NCBI GenBank assembly: GCA_004335635.1
Contig: QAXH01000883.1
Span: 329 to 31,609, forward strand
DNA from: Chloromonas sp. AAM2
Taxonomy: Eukaryota; Chlorophyta; Chlorophyceae; Chlamydomonadales; Chlamydomonadaceae
Length of the DNA: 31,281 bases
Direction: 5' to 3'
The notes below the pieces were generated by a model that was not told the DNA's origin, searched no databases, and worked only from the letters and a program-made list of their open reading frames with translations. The position numbers and the translations under genes are program-made. Shown here piece after piece: positions 1-10,361 of this stretch. Positions within the stretch are counted from its first letter, which is position 1. Each line of letters begins with the position of its first letter.

Positions 1-376
1 GCAGTTTAGATTTGTTCTTGTTCCCGTATCGCTGCCACGTGTGGCTGCTCCCGTACGTGCTCTCACTTATGAGCGGTACACATTGTTTTTAGCCGACAGT
101 CAAAGTTGAGAAAGTTGAGATAAACTCAACTTTGCATGTACTTGGCGGCAGATGCCTGAAGGCGTGCCGTAACTAGTCGGCTGCGCGTCAGCGTTGTGAC
201 CAAAAGCGCCGCGCCGCGCCAGCAGCTTGCTTTAGTGCCACACTTGCTTGCCTTAATGACACACTGCGCTGCAGTTCTGCGAATCCTGCTGTCTGCCCGC
301 GTTGGTCGCAACTAGCCGTGTTTTACAAGCGGACCGGGTGTGCCCAAGTTCTTTGTTCCATCTCCGTCACACGCAG
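1..376. other. left edge, no exon assigned
   Basis: I could not place a coding exon here. The stretch ends in a usable splice acceptor (CACACGCAG, 368-376) in front of the first assigned exon of the next gene, so it is most simply intron of that gene, whose 5' exons would lie outside the window. A search for a coiled-coil exon like those of the two paralogues at 13.6-22.8 kb found none. Confidence 0.4.
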
Positions 377-1135
377 CGCGACAGAGAGCTAGCTCTGTCA
401 CACGCAGCGCTGGTAGATGCAAAGGACGTCATCGCACGGCTCCTTGCGGACCCGGGATCAGCGCTGGCCATTGCCAAGGCCGGCGGCATCCTCTTTGAGC
501 CAAACGAGTCAGCGCTCGAGCGCCCGGCCGACGATATACCGCGCACCTGGAGTGCACCTATGTCTGCCACGCGTGTGACCAGCGAGCCGGAAGGTGAGGC
601 GACGTTGGCTGCTGCTTGTGGCTCATTCTTGTTGCCTCCATTTCTACGATGCTTTGTGTCAAGACGGCTCAAGACGCGATTCCAGTCGCTCAGCTCGCAA
701 GCGATCTCCAGAGTAGAGCACAATTATATATCACTGCAAACGCACTCAACCACATTTCATGTGTTGTTTGCAGGCAAGACAGCAGCACCTGTCCTGCATG
801 TGCGAGCATTATCGTCTCCAGCAGTCTACGAGCAGTCTGAGATTACGCCCGCCTCCCCGCGGCCCCTGCCCCAGGCCGCTAGAGCGGCAAGTGCCGCACA
901 GGCAAGCGCACATGCGACTGCGGTCTCGGCTCGCATTGCACCAGCCGTCACCCCAACCGCAATCCCGGCCTCCCCGGCCGCAGCCCCCAACAAGCCATCA
1001 AAGCCGAGGCGCATCATCACCAGGGCAATGCAGGCTGCACCTACACAGGACAAGGCTGCTCAGGGCGCAAAGGCACAATGGTGGCACAAACTGGTGCCCA
1101 GCTGCGTGCGCCCTGGCGACCAGCGAAGGGCATGA
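377..1135 (+). CDS. WW-tail family protein, member A (3' exons only)
   Basis: Unrecognised protein, 5' incomplete. Two exons are modelled, 377-593 and 774-1135, with an intron that has a GTGAGG donor and a TTTGCAG acceptor and splits a glycine codon in phase 1. The first exon carries the helical segment VDAKDVIARLL. The second is low-complexity, rich in Ala, Pro and Ser, then basic (KPRRIITRAMQ), and ends in AKAQWWHKLVPSCVRP plus six residues. The same tail closes the proteins at 20456-22817 and 13629-16956, and the phase-1 glycine intron is shared with both. The first exon is 217 bases long, the same as the matching exon of the 20456 gene. The intron is 180 bases and free of stops in frame, so retention would add 60 residues; its translation looks non-coding. 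Function and localisation are unknown. Confidence 0.6.
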   Translation, partial: RDRELALSHAALVDAKDVIARLLADPGSALAIAKAGGILFEPNESALERPADDIPRTWSAPMSATRVTSEPEGEATLAAACGSFLLPPFLRCFVSRRLKTRFQSLSSQAISRVEHNYISLQTHSTTFHVLFAGKTAAPVLHVRALSSPAVYEQSEITPASPRPLPQAARAASAAQASAHATAVSARIAPAVTPTAIPASPAAAPNKPSKPRRIITRAMQAAPTQDKAAQGAKAQWWHKLVPSCVRPGDQRRA

Positions 1136-1969
1136 GCACTTGGGGCCCAATGACCCTGAAGCAATGCATGCACAGTGACATGAGGGGAAGGTGGAGGTGC
1201 TTGTGTCGAGCACAATCAATGGCTGGGATGGCAGGGTACAGTGGCGCTGAGGCAGCTCTGTATGCTTTCATTGCTGTGCCGAGGCCATTACGCCTTTGAA
1301 TGCCTTTTGAACATCCTTGTGCGATACGAACGCCTCCTCTTGAGTGTACACGTTCATGGCTCATAAAGCATAGGCAACCTTGCGCACCAGAAGATGAGTG
1401 CATACATGTGTTGGTGCTGCTTCTTGCCCTGGTCTAGTGAGAGCAAGATGAAGGGGTGCCCAGGTGATTTTGTGCCACGAGTGCACATGGGCCCAAGGGC
1501 CCTGGTTTTAAACGTGGCACTTGTGCATGCGTGTGCATGCCCATGTTGCACTTGTCCTCAGCGCATGTGTGCATGGCTGTGCACGTCACCACGTTGGGTG
1601 TGTTGTGGTGCGGCTGGGTTTGAAGCCCGTGTTTGGTTGTCATTCCTGCTGGGGCTGTGCGCAGTTCCTCAAAGAGAAAACTTGAGAACACTTGTTGTTG
1701 GGGAAAAGTGGACTTGTTGGGCAGCAAATGTTGTGATTGCTGATGGACTGTGTGTGGTTGGACAGACAGGCAGGGGACTTCCAACCGAGCGGTATCCCGA
1801 GTTCCAGGCTTTTTGGCCCAAAAATCCCGGGCCGTTTCCGTGGCAGTTGGTCGGGCATCCCGACTGGCCGGGCTCGCGGAGGGAGCCCAGCGCGGTCAAA
1901 TAACTGAGTGCTTTTATATTATCCCGATTGCATCCCGAGCTCAATATGTATATTTATACTTTACTGCAG
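1136..1969. other. intergenic, no gene seen
   Basis: Open frames exist here but their composition (strings of Cys, His, Trp) is not protein-like and no family is recognisable. A dispersed repeat lies at about 1216-1262. The interval 1800-1969 looks like flank of the transposase fragment that follows: it has a GTCGGG-CAT-CCCGAC palindrome near 1850 and one copy of a 20-base repeat at 1921. Confidence 0.5.
1216..1262 (+). repeat. dispersed repeat, copy 1 of 3
   Basis: The block GCTGGGATGGCAGGG, then GTGGCG, then AGCTCTGTATGC recurs at about 6431-6492 and 10655-10716 with a few differences and small spacing changes. The other two copies lie upstream of the tandem F-box genes, while this one lies about 80 bases behind the stop of the WW-tail gene. 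It may be a fragment of a mobile element. Confidence 0.5.
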
Positions 1970-2394
1970 TGGTGGAGCGGGGCTTTAGCATCCATCGTGC
2001 TGTCAAAAGCCGGTTGCGTACCCAGCTCAGGATCACCACTCTTGACTCTTTGCTGCGCATGATGCTCGTGTCACCTCCCCACATTGCTCCCTGGCAGACA
2101 CAGCTGGGTGCGTTGGCATGCACAATTCTGGGAGGCACAGGCACACGCGCAAGTGCTGGTATCACAGGAGTTTGCCCGCCCTTACTGAGGGACTTGTGGA
2201 AGAACACTGCCCCTGGTGACCTGGTCGTTCCTGACATTGAGGTTGACGATTTGTTGACTGCGTGTGATATGGTGGATGACGAGGCTGAGTTTGGGAGCCC
2301 TGGTGGGCAAATCACTCCGGTGCCTGTTGTTGAGGATGACAGTAACGCTGAGGGAAAAGTGATGGACTCGGAGGATGAAGCAGCTGGCATGTGA
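1970..2394 (+). CDS. hAT-type transposase C-terminal fragment
   Basis: The translation opens with VVERGFSIHRAVKSRLR, followed by LDSLLRM. This matches the C-terminal dimerisation region of hAT-superfamily transposases, where a conserved E.xFS..K..LR.R pattern precedes a leucine-rich helix. A splice acceptor (TTTACTGCAG, ending 1969) sits directly in front, so this reads as a last exon of about 141 residues. After the dimerisation motif the chain continues with a non-conserved stretch and an acidic end (DDEAEFG, EDDSNAEGK, DSEDEAAGM). The catalytic DDE core and zinc finger of a complete transposase are not visible upstream, so this is either a truncated element or the 3' exon of a longer gene. 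Being open over 425 bases with a TGTAA signal after the stop argues against very old decay. Confidence 0.6.
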
Positions 2395-2408
2395 ACGTTT
2401 GAGTGTGC

Positions 2409-2413
2409 TGTAA
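2409..2413 (+). terminator. TGTAA polyadenylation signal
   Basis: TGTAA, the usual chlorophyte polyadenylation element, begins 15 bases after the stop codon of the hAT-like reading frame. The distance is short but usable. Five bases can occur by chance, so the call rests on position. Confidence 0.4.
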
Positions 2414-2448
2414 GGTCGGCTACTGCAGCGCCAGCAACCGGGGGGGGT

Positions 2449-2467
2449 ACGGGGGCGCAGCCCCCGT
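2449..2467. repeat. GC-rich hairpin
   Basis: A perfect 8-base-pair stem (ACGGGGGC / GCCCCCGT) with a 3-base loop, preceded by a run of eight G, lies just behind the hAT-like frame. It may be part of the element's 3' end. Confidence 0.5.
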
Positions 2468-2889
2468 CCTTTTGTAAATCCCAAGTTACAAGCAACAATC
2501 CCGACTGCATCGCGAGCCAGAAACCCAGGTCCAGTGTACCAGGTCGGGGTCCAGCCCGAGCTGCAGCCCAGCATCCCGAGCTAACCCCGAGTAAAATTGA
2601 AGGGCTTGGAAGACCCCTGGACAGGCAGGCCATGTGACTTGAACGATCTTGTCAAGTTCAACAGGTTGAAGATGTGCTTGACGGTTCAACTGACTTGCGT
2701 GCAATGGTGAGAACATGACAGATGATGCTTGACGATTCAACTGACAACTGGCGCAGTTGTTGCAACATGGATTGTTTGGGCTCTGCCATTTGAGAATTTC
2801 AGAAGATTGGTCTGCTTCACTCAGTGATTCACTTACTGGTACGGGCCTGATGATTGATTGCCAGATGCTTGACTGACAGATACTTGACT

Positions 2890-3082
2890 GCAGTCGCCTG
2901 ACTCGTGGCCAAACAATTGACTAATATTAGCCCGACTCATGGCCAGACGATTGACTGAAATTGCCTGATTTATGGCCAGATGATTGACTGAGATTAGCCT
3001 GATTCATGGCCATTGACTGAGATTAGCCTGATTCATGGCCATTGACTGAGATCGCCTGATTCTTGGCCAGATGCTTGACTGG
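2890..3082 (+). repeat. minisatellite, 27-34 base unit
   Basis: About six imperfect tandem units of the form GCCTGATTCATGGCCA, then GATGATTGACTGAGATTA. The two middle units (about 2996-3050) lack the GATGAT block and are shorter. Sequence from 2860 and to about 3085 carries decayed copies. The whole stretch from 2520 to 3903 shows no gene. Confidence 0.8.
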
Positions 3083-3903
3083 CGTTGAAGGCCCGAGAGG
3101 ACGTGATAACGCTCCTCCAGGTCACAAGATAGTCACACCCACCAGGGCAAAGTAATGACGTTCATGACACATGATGGCTGGCACGGGGCACAATCGGCTA
3201 CAGTGAGTGCAAGGGGAATTGCACCCCATGGTGGGCCTGTTAAGCACCAATATTGTGTCCATCGCCATGTAGCCATGTCCAAGTCATTGCCCAAAGCGGA
3301 GTGGATTGGGACACCTTGCATCAACGAAGCAAGCCACCAGTTCTGGCCACCAGTCAAGTAAAACAAAAACAAAGAAAATAATAATATTGCTAATGAACAG
3401 TTCTGGCCGACCCACAGGGTCGTTTGTGATTTCCTGCATGCAATAGCACCATTCCTGCATGCAATTGATTTCCTGCATGCAATAGCACCATTCCTGCGTG
3501 CAATAGCATCATTCCTGCATACAAGCGGCCAACACCAACTGCCATTTCCACTTGCCATGTTCCGTGTCAGCCTATCATACATTGTCTGAGCCAGCATGAT
3601 CCCCGCTGAACCAAACTGCCTTTGGCAGAAACGCTCGTCTTAGCCGTGGCATCAAGTGCAAGAATCTCACATGCCGTGGCGGTCTTAACGCCCACGCCAT
3701 GGCCTACAAGTCAAGCCCCACTATATGGCACATTGGCCTGCCTGCCGCAGCCCCCGAAACTTCACGCCTGCTTTGTAGTAGATTCACAGTTCACATCGGT
3801 ACGTGGCCTGGCCAACTGCTCCTGGCCACCTGCTTGCTAACAAAAGTTCAAGGTGTCAGAAGCAAAGAGTTCATCAGAACGCCATCGTGCTCCTCTTAAC
3901 TCC
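3083..3903. other. intergenic, no gene seen
   Basis: Apart from the short tandem repeat at 3430-3524 I see nothing recognisable. The longest frames on either strand are broken or made of repeat translation. Confidence 0.5.
3430..3524 (+). repeat. tandem repeat, about 21-base unit
   Basis: Five units built on TTCCTGCATGCAATAGCACCA. The second is shortened and the last two carry point changes. Confidence 0.8.
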
Positions 3904-5600
3904 CTAGTCTTCTTTAGACACGTACTCATGTCCTGCCTCAGCCATAACAATTTGAACCCGCTCCTGCCACCCGTCTAGCCACATGATGAAGGCCATGCTG
4001 CATGCATGCCCCGTCACCATAGTCACTGGGCGGCATGCATGCACGCACATCTCTGTCAGCTGCGCCTCAGTCATGGTGCATGTCTTGAAGGTCACTGTCT
4101 GAACAGCTGGGGGCGGGCTGGGCAGCACCAGTGCATAACAATCATCCTCAGGAGACCATGTACTATCCATAAAGCTGACAGTTTCCATTTGCAGGCTGGC
4201 TTGGTGCAGCTGCAGTGTAGCCAGCAGCTCTGCTGTCACTGGGTCAGCATATGTTTAGGACCTTAGCTGGGCAGTTGGCTAGAAGGGGCAGAGTGAGTTC
4301 CAGACAGCTGCAGTCTGTCAGGCCGTTCACAGGCAATGTCACACGGTTCACAGAGCCCCATTGAAGCCCACCGCACTTATTGACGGCCTCCAATGCACTG
4401 CTTGCAACATGCCAGTTGCCACATGGCGTGATGAGTACCTTAACGGAGCCTGGGCTAGGCACCACAAGCATCTGTACCGGCCGCTCGCCACCCAACGGTA
4501 ACCTCACGAACTGCTCAACGTCTGCGTGACTGAAGCTCAGGTGCGTCCAAGGGCAGACACGGGTGGCGTAAGTGTGTTCCAAGAAAAAGGAACAGCATGA
4601 GAGTCGCTCAAGGCTGTGCATGCTGAGCAGCACCTCCATGCCGTGATCATCCACGCACATGCAAGGCACGTGCAATACGGTTATGCTCGGAAACCACACT
4701 GCCACCTGTGCTGGAATTTCAACCTGCCCAAGGACTGTATTTTTGTGAGGCCTGTCAGCTGGTGGCCAAGGGCTGAGCAGCAGCCCAGACAGCTCAAACC
4801 GTGCTCCTGATCACAATTCACATAAGGGCTCTGTACACTGGTCAGTGCACGCAGCTGTTGCTGCCATTGAGCACACACAGCCTGTTCGCTGACACTTGGC
4901 GGTGAGATTAGGCGCAACTCTGTCAGCTGTGTGCACACTGGCACGTTGACGGTGTGGCTGGGCAGCTCAGTAAGGTGGCATGCGTAAAGCTGCAGGCTGG
5001 TCAGGCTGGGGCACGTGTGCAGCAGCCAGGGCGGCACCAGAGCATGCAGCGTAAGGCCCTGCAATCAGCATGCCAAATGTGTGCTCAGTTGCAATGATGG
5101 ATTTGTGTCAGCATCAAACTTGTTGACCATGCAGGAAGTAAGTGCAGACAGAACTGCAAGGAAATGAATTGCGTTATACTTCATACTTTTGCAAGGTGAT
5201 TGATGCATCCTACGTCAGGCCACATGATTACTGGCGCTTGACCCACCAGCCACCTGCACTTCAGGGCCACTCACCTCCAACTCAGCGTTTTTGATCTCTG
5301 CGAGCCCACGGCCCAGAGCCCCCATGACAAATGTCATAAGGTCGTTGATGCCAACATCAACGTTTCAGGCTCACCCACGCCCTGCTCACGGCGCAACCGA
5401 AGCGTGATGGCTGGCGACAGTTCGCACGCTCGCTGCAGACTGACGCGTGCCGCCGCAGCCTGTCTGGCTGCAAAGGGTGGCTGGAAGTGGCTGTGACAGC
5501 ACCAGGTCTGCGCTGTGACAGCACCAGGTCGCGCATGAACGTGCAAGTCTGAAAGAGCTGAAGAGCCTTGCTAACAGTTGGAGTAGACAAGGGCCTGTGC
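3904..5600 (-). pseudogene. F-box/LRR protein, broken tandem copy
   Basis: This is a decayed duplicate of the gene at 8513-10361, aligned to it almost end to end. The leucine-rich-repeat exon covers 3904 to about 5060 and the F-box exon about 5271-5600. The intron between them keeps its GTGAGT donor and GATTGCAG acceptor. Visible lesions against the intact copy are: a 16-base deletion near 5565 inside the F-box; a 19-base duplication (5490-5508 and 5512-5530); a net loss of about 7 bases near 4725; and a 5-base deletion near 4247 that creates an in-frame stop. Each shifts the frame, so no single reading frame spans the protein. The 3' third (3904-4239) remains open and ends with AEAGHEYVSKED, close to AEAGHEHVSLIQ of the intact copy. 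Upstream of about 5600 the match to the intact 5' coding sequence fades. Confidence 0.8.
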
Positions 5601-6890
5601 GGTATGGGCGAGATTTGCTTCTCCAGCTACGAAATACTAGCATTCTTGCAGCCATGAGCTTGCGCGAGGTTTGCGCCCACCGTGCGTGCCTGCCGCTTCG
5701 ACGCAGAGTCCGATGTGCATGCCTTCGCGGCGTGCAGCAGTCTGGCTTTGACACGCAGCGTAGGCGCTGCAGCATGGTCCGAGGTGTTCATCAGGCATGC
5801 CTGGCGGGCGGGCGTGCTGCAGCAGGATGGCGGCCAGTTGCATGCAGCGATGGCGCACGCGTGGCGATGGCGCACACGTAGTCGAACAGACACGTTCATG
5901 CGCACGCGAACAAGCGTTTCCATGTCTGCCCCCAAGCTGACCCCAAGCTGATCAAAACTTCAGGCCACACCTTGCTGACCTCCATTACGCAACAAAACAC
6001 GACCCCCGTCGAAACTAGACACAAACATAACCACACGCTAAAATTTAGCACCTGAAGTCAACAATTCAGAATTTCCCAAAGCATGTACTAGTTGTTTTTG
6101 CGCTGCAGGTGTGTTTCTTCGCGCATTCACGGGCATAACCTGGGCTATTGATTGATCGCGCAGCAGTTTGCTCCAGTGTCGCTTGAAAGTCGCTTCGCAT
6201 GGGCAGCTCGTCGGTATCTATCGGCATCAGCACACTGGCAAGGCTGTAAAAACACCAGACAGCTGCTATTGGTGCCGTGAACTATGGCGCCGTGCTTTGA
6301 TGCCCTTAATGCATGGTCTATCGGAAAGACCCGCAATCAATCCCTGACGCCACACTTTCGTTGTTTCACATAGCCATGTGCTACTTCAGCAACTGGACCA
6401 GGCCTTCAGCGCTGATTGAATTGTGCGTCTAGCTGGGATGGCAGGGGTAATGGGATAGACTGTAATGGCGTTTCACAGAGCCCTGTATGCCCTCAAGCAG
6501 CGGGTGCACAGCCACAGGACACGCATGACCAGAGGGAGCAGCGCAGCACATGCAGTACGACAGGCTGACCCAGATGCGTTGTGGCTATGCCTGAAGCTGT
6601 GTTTGTTCCATGAATGTCAGTGATGAGGCAGGGCATTCAGAGGCATAAGGACCCCAGATCGATTTCAAGAGGAAGTCAACAAGGGTCTGCAGGTGTCCCA
6701 GGCCCCCGGCGCAGGCACTCCAGCAAGCACAGGCTCCTGACCTGATCCCAGTCTGATCACGGCAAGCAAAGGTGGTAACTTCCAGGCTTGCCAGACAGAC
6801 AGAGAGATAGACATCATATTCTCTCAGACAGCGTTGTCCTGTGTTGAAAACCAAAGCGAGTTCAAAAAAATGACCATAGATATGCATCTG
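5601..6890. other. upstream part of the duplicated unit, no gene
   Basis: The segment 5601-5950 is GC-rich and open in several frames on both strands, but none resembles a known protein; it may hold remains of the N-terminal coding sequence of the broken F-box copy. The stretch 6340-6575 matches 10535-10785, upstream of the intact copy, in the same order. The match is interrupted at about 6576-6890 by unrelated sequence and resumes near 6910. Confidence 0.5.
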
Positions 6891-7050
6891 ACCACGTGGG
6901 CAGCCACATGAGCATGGAAAGGCATCTTATTCAGCGTGGTGCAGAGGTGGTTGCATACAACTTGAGACCAGCGTGTGCACACACGTGTAGTACGAGCGAC
7001 TCGAGACTCGGGCAACTGTTCACGCCCAATCCAGTCCGCCCACCTGTCGT
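6340..7050. repeat. duplicated upstream segment, left copy
   Basis: Blocks such as CAATCCCTGACGCC, ACTGGACCAGGCCTTCAGCG, GCTGGGATGGCAGGGG, CAGCGTGGTGCAGAGGTG and CCAATCC.GTCCGCCCACCTGTC occur here and at about 10540-10932 in the same order. An extra 300 bases or so is present in this copy, between about 6576 and 6890. Confidence 0.7.
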
Positions 7051-7087
7051 ACAGCAAAAACATGAATGCGAACAGCAAAAAACAGAT

Positions 7088-7152
7088 GTTTGCCAGTTCT
7101 GGGACAATTCCTGATTCCTGCCCTTCAAAGAATTGTCCCAGAACTGGCGAAC
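7088..7152. repeat. foldback element 1
   Basis: A 23-base arm (7088-7110, GTTTGCCAGTTCTGGGACAA plus TTC) is followed after 19 bases by its reverse complement (7130-7152) with one mismatch. The arm sequence returns in the next two elements. Confidence 0.85.
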
Positions 7153-7541
7153 ATTGTTTTTCGCATGAGGCAAGAATGGAGGTTGTCCGGACCAGCCTTG
7201 GAAAGCAGCGAACAGAAAAGGAAGGCTTTAAACGAGAGCGTGCAAGAATCAGCCCGTGACAGGACGGCGATCCGGCAACGGCAAGCAGAGCCAACGCACG
7301 CAGGCACCGGCAGCAAGGCTCGTGGATTACGTCTCACACACTGGCATTGCTTGTCAGTCCAAGGCCTATCAAGATTGAGACCCCAGTTCACCCAGGAACC
7401 AAGCTGCAAGTTGAGCATCATGACTTCACTGAAGGGCTACACACAGATATGGTATGCGCGTATAACGCATACGTGTATAAAACCCACAATCAATATCATA
7501 TGTGAGCATGAAAAATGATGTTAGAACTGGGAGTCACACAA

Positions 7542-7640
7542 CAATTGCCCCAGAACTGGCAAACATATGCGGGAACCCGGCGGAACCCAAACATGTCACT
7601 GAGCAGGAGAAAAAAGAAGTTTGCCAGTTCTGGGACAATT
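7542..7640. repeat. foldback element 2
   Basis: The same arm as element 1, in the opposite order: CAATTGCCCCAGAACTGGCA at 7542-7561 and GTTTGCCAGTTCTGGGACAA from 7619 to 7640. It encloses about 55 bases. The arms differ by one base over 22. Confidence 0.8.
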
Positions 7641-8512
7641 CCTGTCAATACTACTGGAACCGGTGCTGGTGTGTGTTGTAGTTGCAGAGTATGATTGGGT
7701 ATACTGTGGAGTTTGCACACTGTGTCACAGGTGTGTGTGCGTTTATCCTATACGGGGTGAACAGCATGTGTGTCAGGCAAACATGCGCGTCAATCGCATA
7801 CGGGGTGAACATCGCGTGTTGTGGTAGACGGCGCGTTGCCACTTCTGGGACAGCAAACCAGGAGACAGGAACTACAGTGTCAAAAGACAAAATGGGTGTG
7901 TGACTCGCCTGACCGGTATGCCTCAGCAGTCGGTAATGAGCAGTCGGTAATGAACCACACTCATCCTGTCCAGATGTCCACACATCTCACACATGTCAGT
8001 CACACCACCCAGAAAATTGTCCCAGAAATGGCAAACTTTCTTTTTGTCAGTTCTGTAAACTCTCGCACTGCGGTGCGAAAGAAGGAAACACAATGTGCAT
8101 GGATGCCAGCAAGCAGGTAAGACATCTGAATAGCGCAATTGAACGCGTCCGGACACGCATTTATGGGCATCTATTCATACCCAAGATAGATGCCACAGCA
8201 TCAGCAGAAACACTTGAACCAAGAAGCAAGAAGGCATGTGCTCTATCAATTGCCACAACCAAGGGTTGGATTGTGCAGTAAGTTCGAAGCTCCGTCAAAA
8301 CTGCATAGACTCGAGCTCCCTGCTGATTCAAGCATGCCGATGTTGCATTGGTCCAAGGAGTCAAAAGTAACAAGAACATGCCTCCTCTCGGCAAGAACTT
8401 CCATCAGCAGTCCCAGGGTTCGTTGGTCAAGCAGGCGAGGGATCTCTGAACACTGTGCAGAACTAAGCAGCCACATGTTTCTTTCCCTCTATTTCCTGCT
8501 TTACATACTTCA
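7641..8512. other. between foldback cluster and F-box gene, no firm gene
   Basis: Two copies of ATACGGGGTGAACA lie about 50 bases apart (near 7750 and 7799). On the plus strand, 8102-8280 is open from an ATG and contains two good donor sites (GTAAGA at 8116, GTAAGT at 8280). On the minus strand, 8246-8476 is also open. I cannot choose between them and recognise neither. Confidence 0.4.
7845..8035. repeat. foldback element 3
   Basis: GTTGCCACTTCTGGGACA (7845-7862) pairs with TGTCCCAGAAATGGCAAAC (8018-8035), enclosing about 155 bases. The arms are more diverged than in elements 1 and 2 but clearly the same sequence. Confidence 0.65.
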
Positions 8513-10361
8513 CTACTGTATCAATGACACGTGCTCATGTCCCGCCTCAGCCATAGCAGCCCGCACCCGTTCACGCCACCCCTCCCGCTTCACACTGCCA
8601 TAACACGCAAAGGCCGGAGCGCCCATCGCGATCAGAATCACAGGACGGCATGCGTGCACACACATGTTTGTAAACTGTACCTCGGTCATGCTGCGTGCGT
8701 TGAGAATCACTGTTTGCACGGTGGCAGGCAGGCTGGGCAGCACCAGTGCACAACAATCATCCTCATGGTGCCATGTGCTATCCATAAAGCTGACAGTTTC
8801 CATGTGCAGGCTGGCTTGGTGCAGCTGCAGTGTAGCCAGCAGCTCTGCTGTCACTGGCACGGCATGATGGATGTCTAATATTTTAGCTGGACAGTTGGCT
8901 AGCAGGGGCAGGAGGGGCGTCAGACAGCTGCAGTCTGTCAGGCCGTCCACAGGCAGTATCACACGGTTCACAGGGCCCCATTGAAGCCCACCGTATTTGT
9001 CAATAGCTTCCACCGCATCAACTGTAGCCTGGAGGTTGTCGCACGGGGTGATGACCACACAAGTAGATTTTGGGCCAGGCGTCACCAGCAGCTGTAACGA
9101 GCTGCCACCACCCAGTGGTAACCGTCCAATCTGCTCAACGTTTACATGATTTACGTGACTGAAGCTCAGGTGCGTCCAAGGGCAGGCACGGGTGGCATAG
9201 GTGCGCCGCAAGACAAAGGCACAGCACGTCAGTCGCCTGAGGCTGTGCATGCTGAGCAGCTCCTCCATGTCACAATCGTCCACTTCTAAGCAGGGCATGT
9301 GAAGCTCAGTGATGCTCGGGAACCATTCTGCCATTTGTGCTGGGATTTCTTCCTGCCCAAAATCGCCTATACTTGCATAGGTGAGACTTGTCAGCTGGTG
9401 ACCGAGTGCTGAGCAGCATTCCAACCAGCGCTGATCACAGACCACGTAAAGGTCTTTTACACTTGTCAATGCACGCAGCTGCTTCTGCCAGCGTACAAAC
9501 ATGTGCTGTGAGCTGACATCTGGAGGTGAGATTAGGCACAACTCTGTCAGATGTGTGCACACTGGCACGTTGACGGTGGGGCTGGGCAGCTCAGTAAAGT
9601 GGCATGTGTCAAGCTGCAGGCTGGTCAGGCTGGGGCACGTGTGCAGCAGCCAGGGCGGCACCAGAGCATGCAGCGTAAGGCCCTGCAATCGGCATGCCAA
9701 ATGTGTGCGCAGTTGCAATGATGGATGTGTGTCAGCATCGAACTTGTTGACCATGCAGGAAGTAAGTGCAGACAGAACGGCAAGGAAATGAATTGCATCA
9801 TACTTTGGCAAGGCTCTAAATCGCACACCTGGCCACATGATCACTGGTACTTGACACACCAGCCACCTGCACTTCAGGGCCACTCACCTCCAACTGAGCG
9901 CTTTTGATCTCTGCCAGCCCACGGCCCAGAGCCCCCATGACAAATGTCATAAAGTCGTTGATGCCAACATTAACGTCCTCAGGGTTACCCACGCCCTGTT
10001 CACGGCGCAACCGAAGCGTGATGGCTGGCGACAGGTCGCACGTCCGATGCAGGCTAATGCGTGCCGCTGCAGCCTGGCTGGGGTTAAACGGTGGCTGGAA
10101 GTGCAGACGCACGCTGCGCTGTGACAGCACCAGGTCGCGCATGAATACACAGGTCTGAAAGAGCTGAAGACGTGCATGCTGATCAAGCCTTGCTAACAGT
10201 TGCAGTAGGCAAGGGCCTGGCAGGTCCGGTAGGCTGGCTATCACATGCTGCTCTTCCTGCAGAACTACGCGGCTGGCGTCTGTCGCCTGGGATTCTTTGT
10301 TGAACGCAAGCCTTGATGGCACGCTCCACAAGTAGCATAGAAGTGTGCGCAAGGAATCCAT
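8513..10361 (-). CDS. F-box/leucine-rich-repeat protein
   Basis: Two exons, 10361-9888 and 9682-8513, give about 547 residues. The N-terminus contains an F-box-like stretch at about residues 43-80 (LPDLPGPCLLQLLARLD, then LQLFQTCVFMRDLVL). In this fold an LP start, an Asp and a Cys-x-x-x-Arg end contact SKP1 in ubiquitin ligases. After the intron come irregular leucine-rich repeats, for example CPSLTSLQLDTCHFTELP, FPSITELHMP and MHSLRRLTCC. The likely role is substrate recognition in an SCF-type ubiquitin ligase, inferred from architecture only. The intron has a GTGAGT donor and is placed with acceptor GATTGCAG because both sides are phase 0 and the tandem copy carries a stop just upstream of that point. 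An acceptor further upstream would lengthen the protein by up to about 65 residues. The start is the first ATG of the open frame. Confidence 0.75.

Larger units (their letters stand above)
1921..2517 (+). repeat. 20-base direct repeat flanking the hAT fragment
   Basis: ATCCCGATTGCATCCCGAGC at 1921-1940 recurs with two changes at 2498-2517 (ATCCCGACTGCATCGCGAGC). A further partial copy (GCATCCCGAGC) lies near 2571-2581. The pair brackets the transposase-like frame and may be subterminal sequence of the element. I did not find matching terminal inverted repeats with an 8-base target duplication. Confidence 0.45.

Noticed and set aside
616..1299. Additional frames overlapping the WW-tail gene A on both strands
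   Set aside because: They are shadow frames of GC-rich Ala/Pro codons in the real exon; only the chosen frame ends in the family tail.
1394..1903. 169-codon plus-strand frame upstream of the hAT fragment
   Set aside because: Composition is dominated by Cys, Trp and Pro with no transposase motif, and part of it is palindromic non-coding sequence.
5601..5950. Several overlapping frames on both strands upstream of the broken F-box copy
   Set aside because: High GC content keeps many frames open at once, and none shows a family motif or a convincing splice partner.
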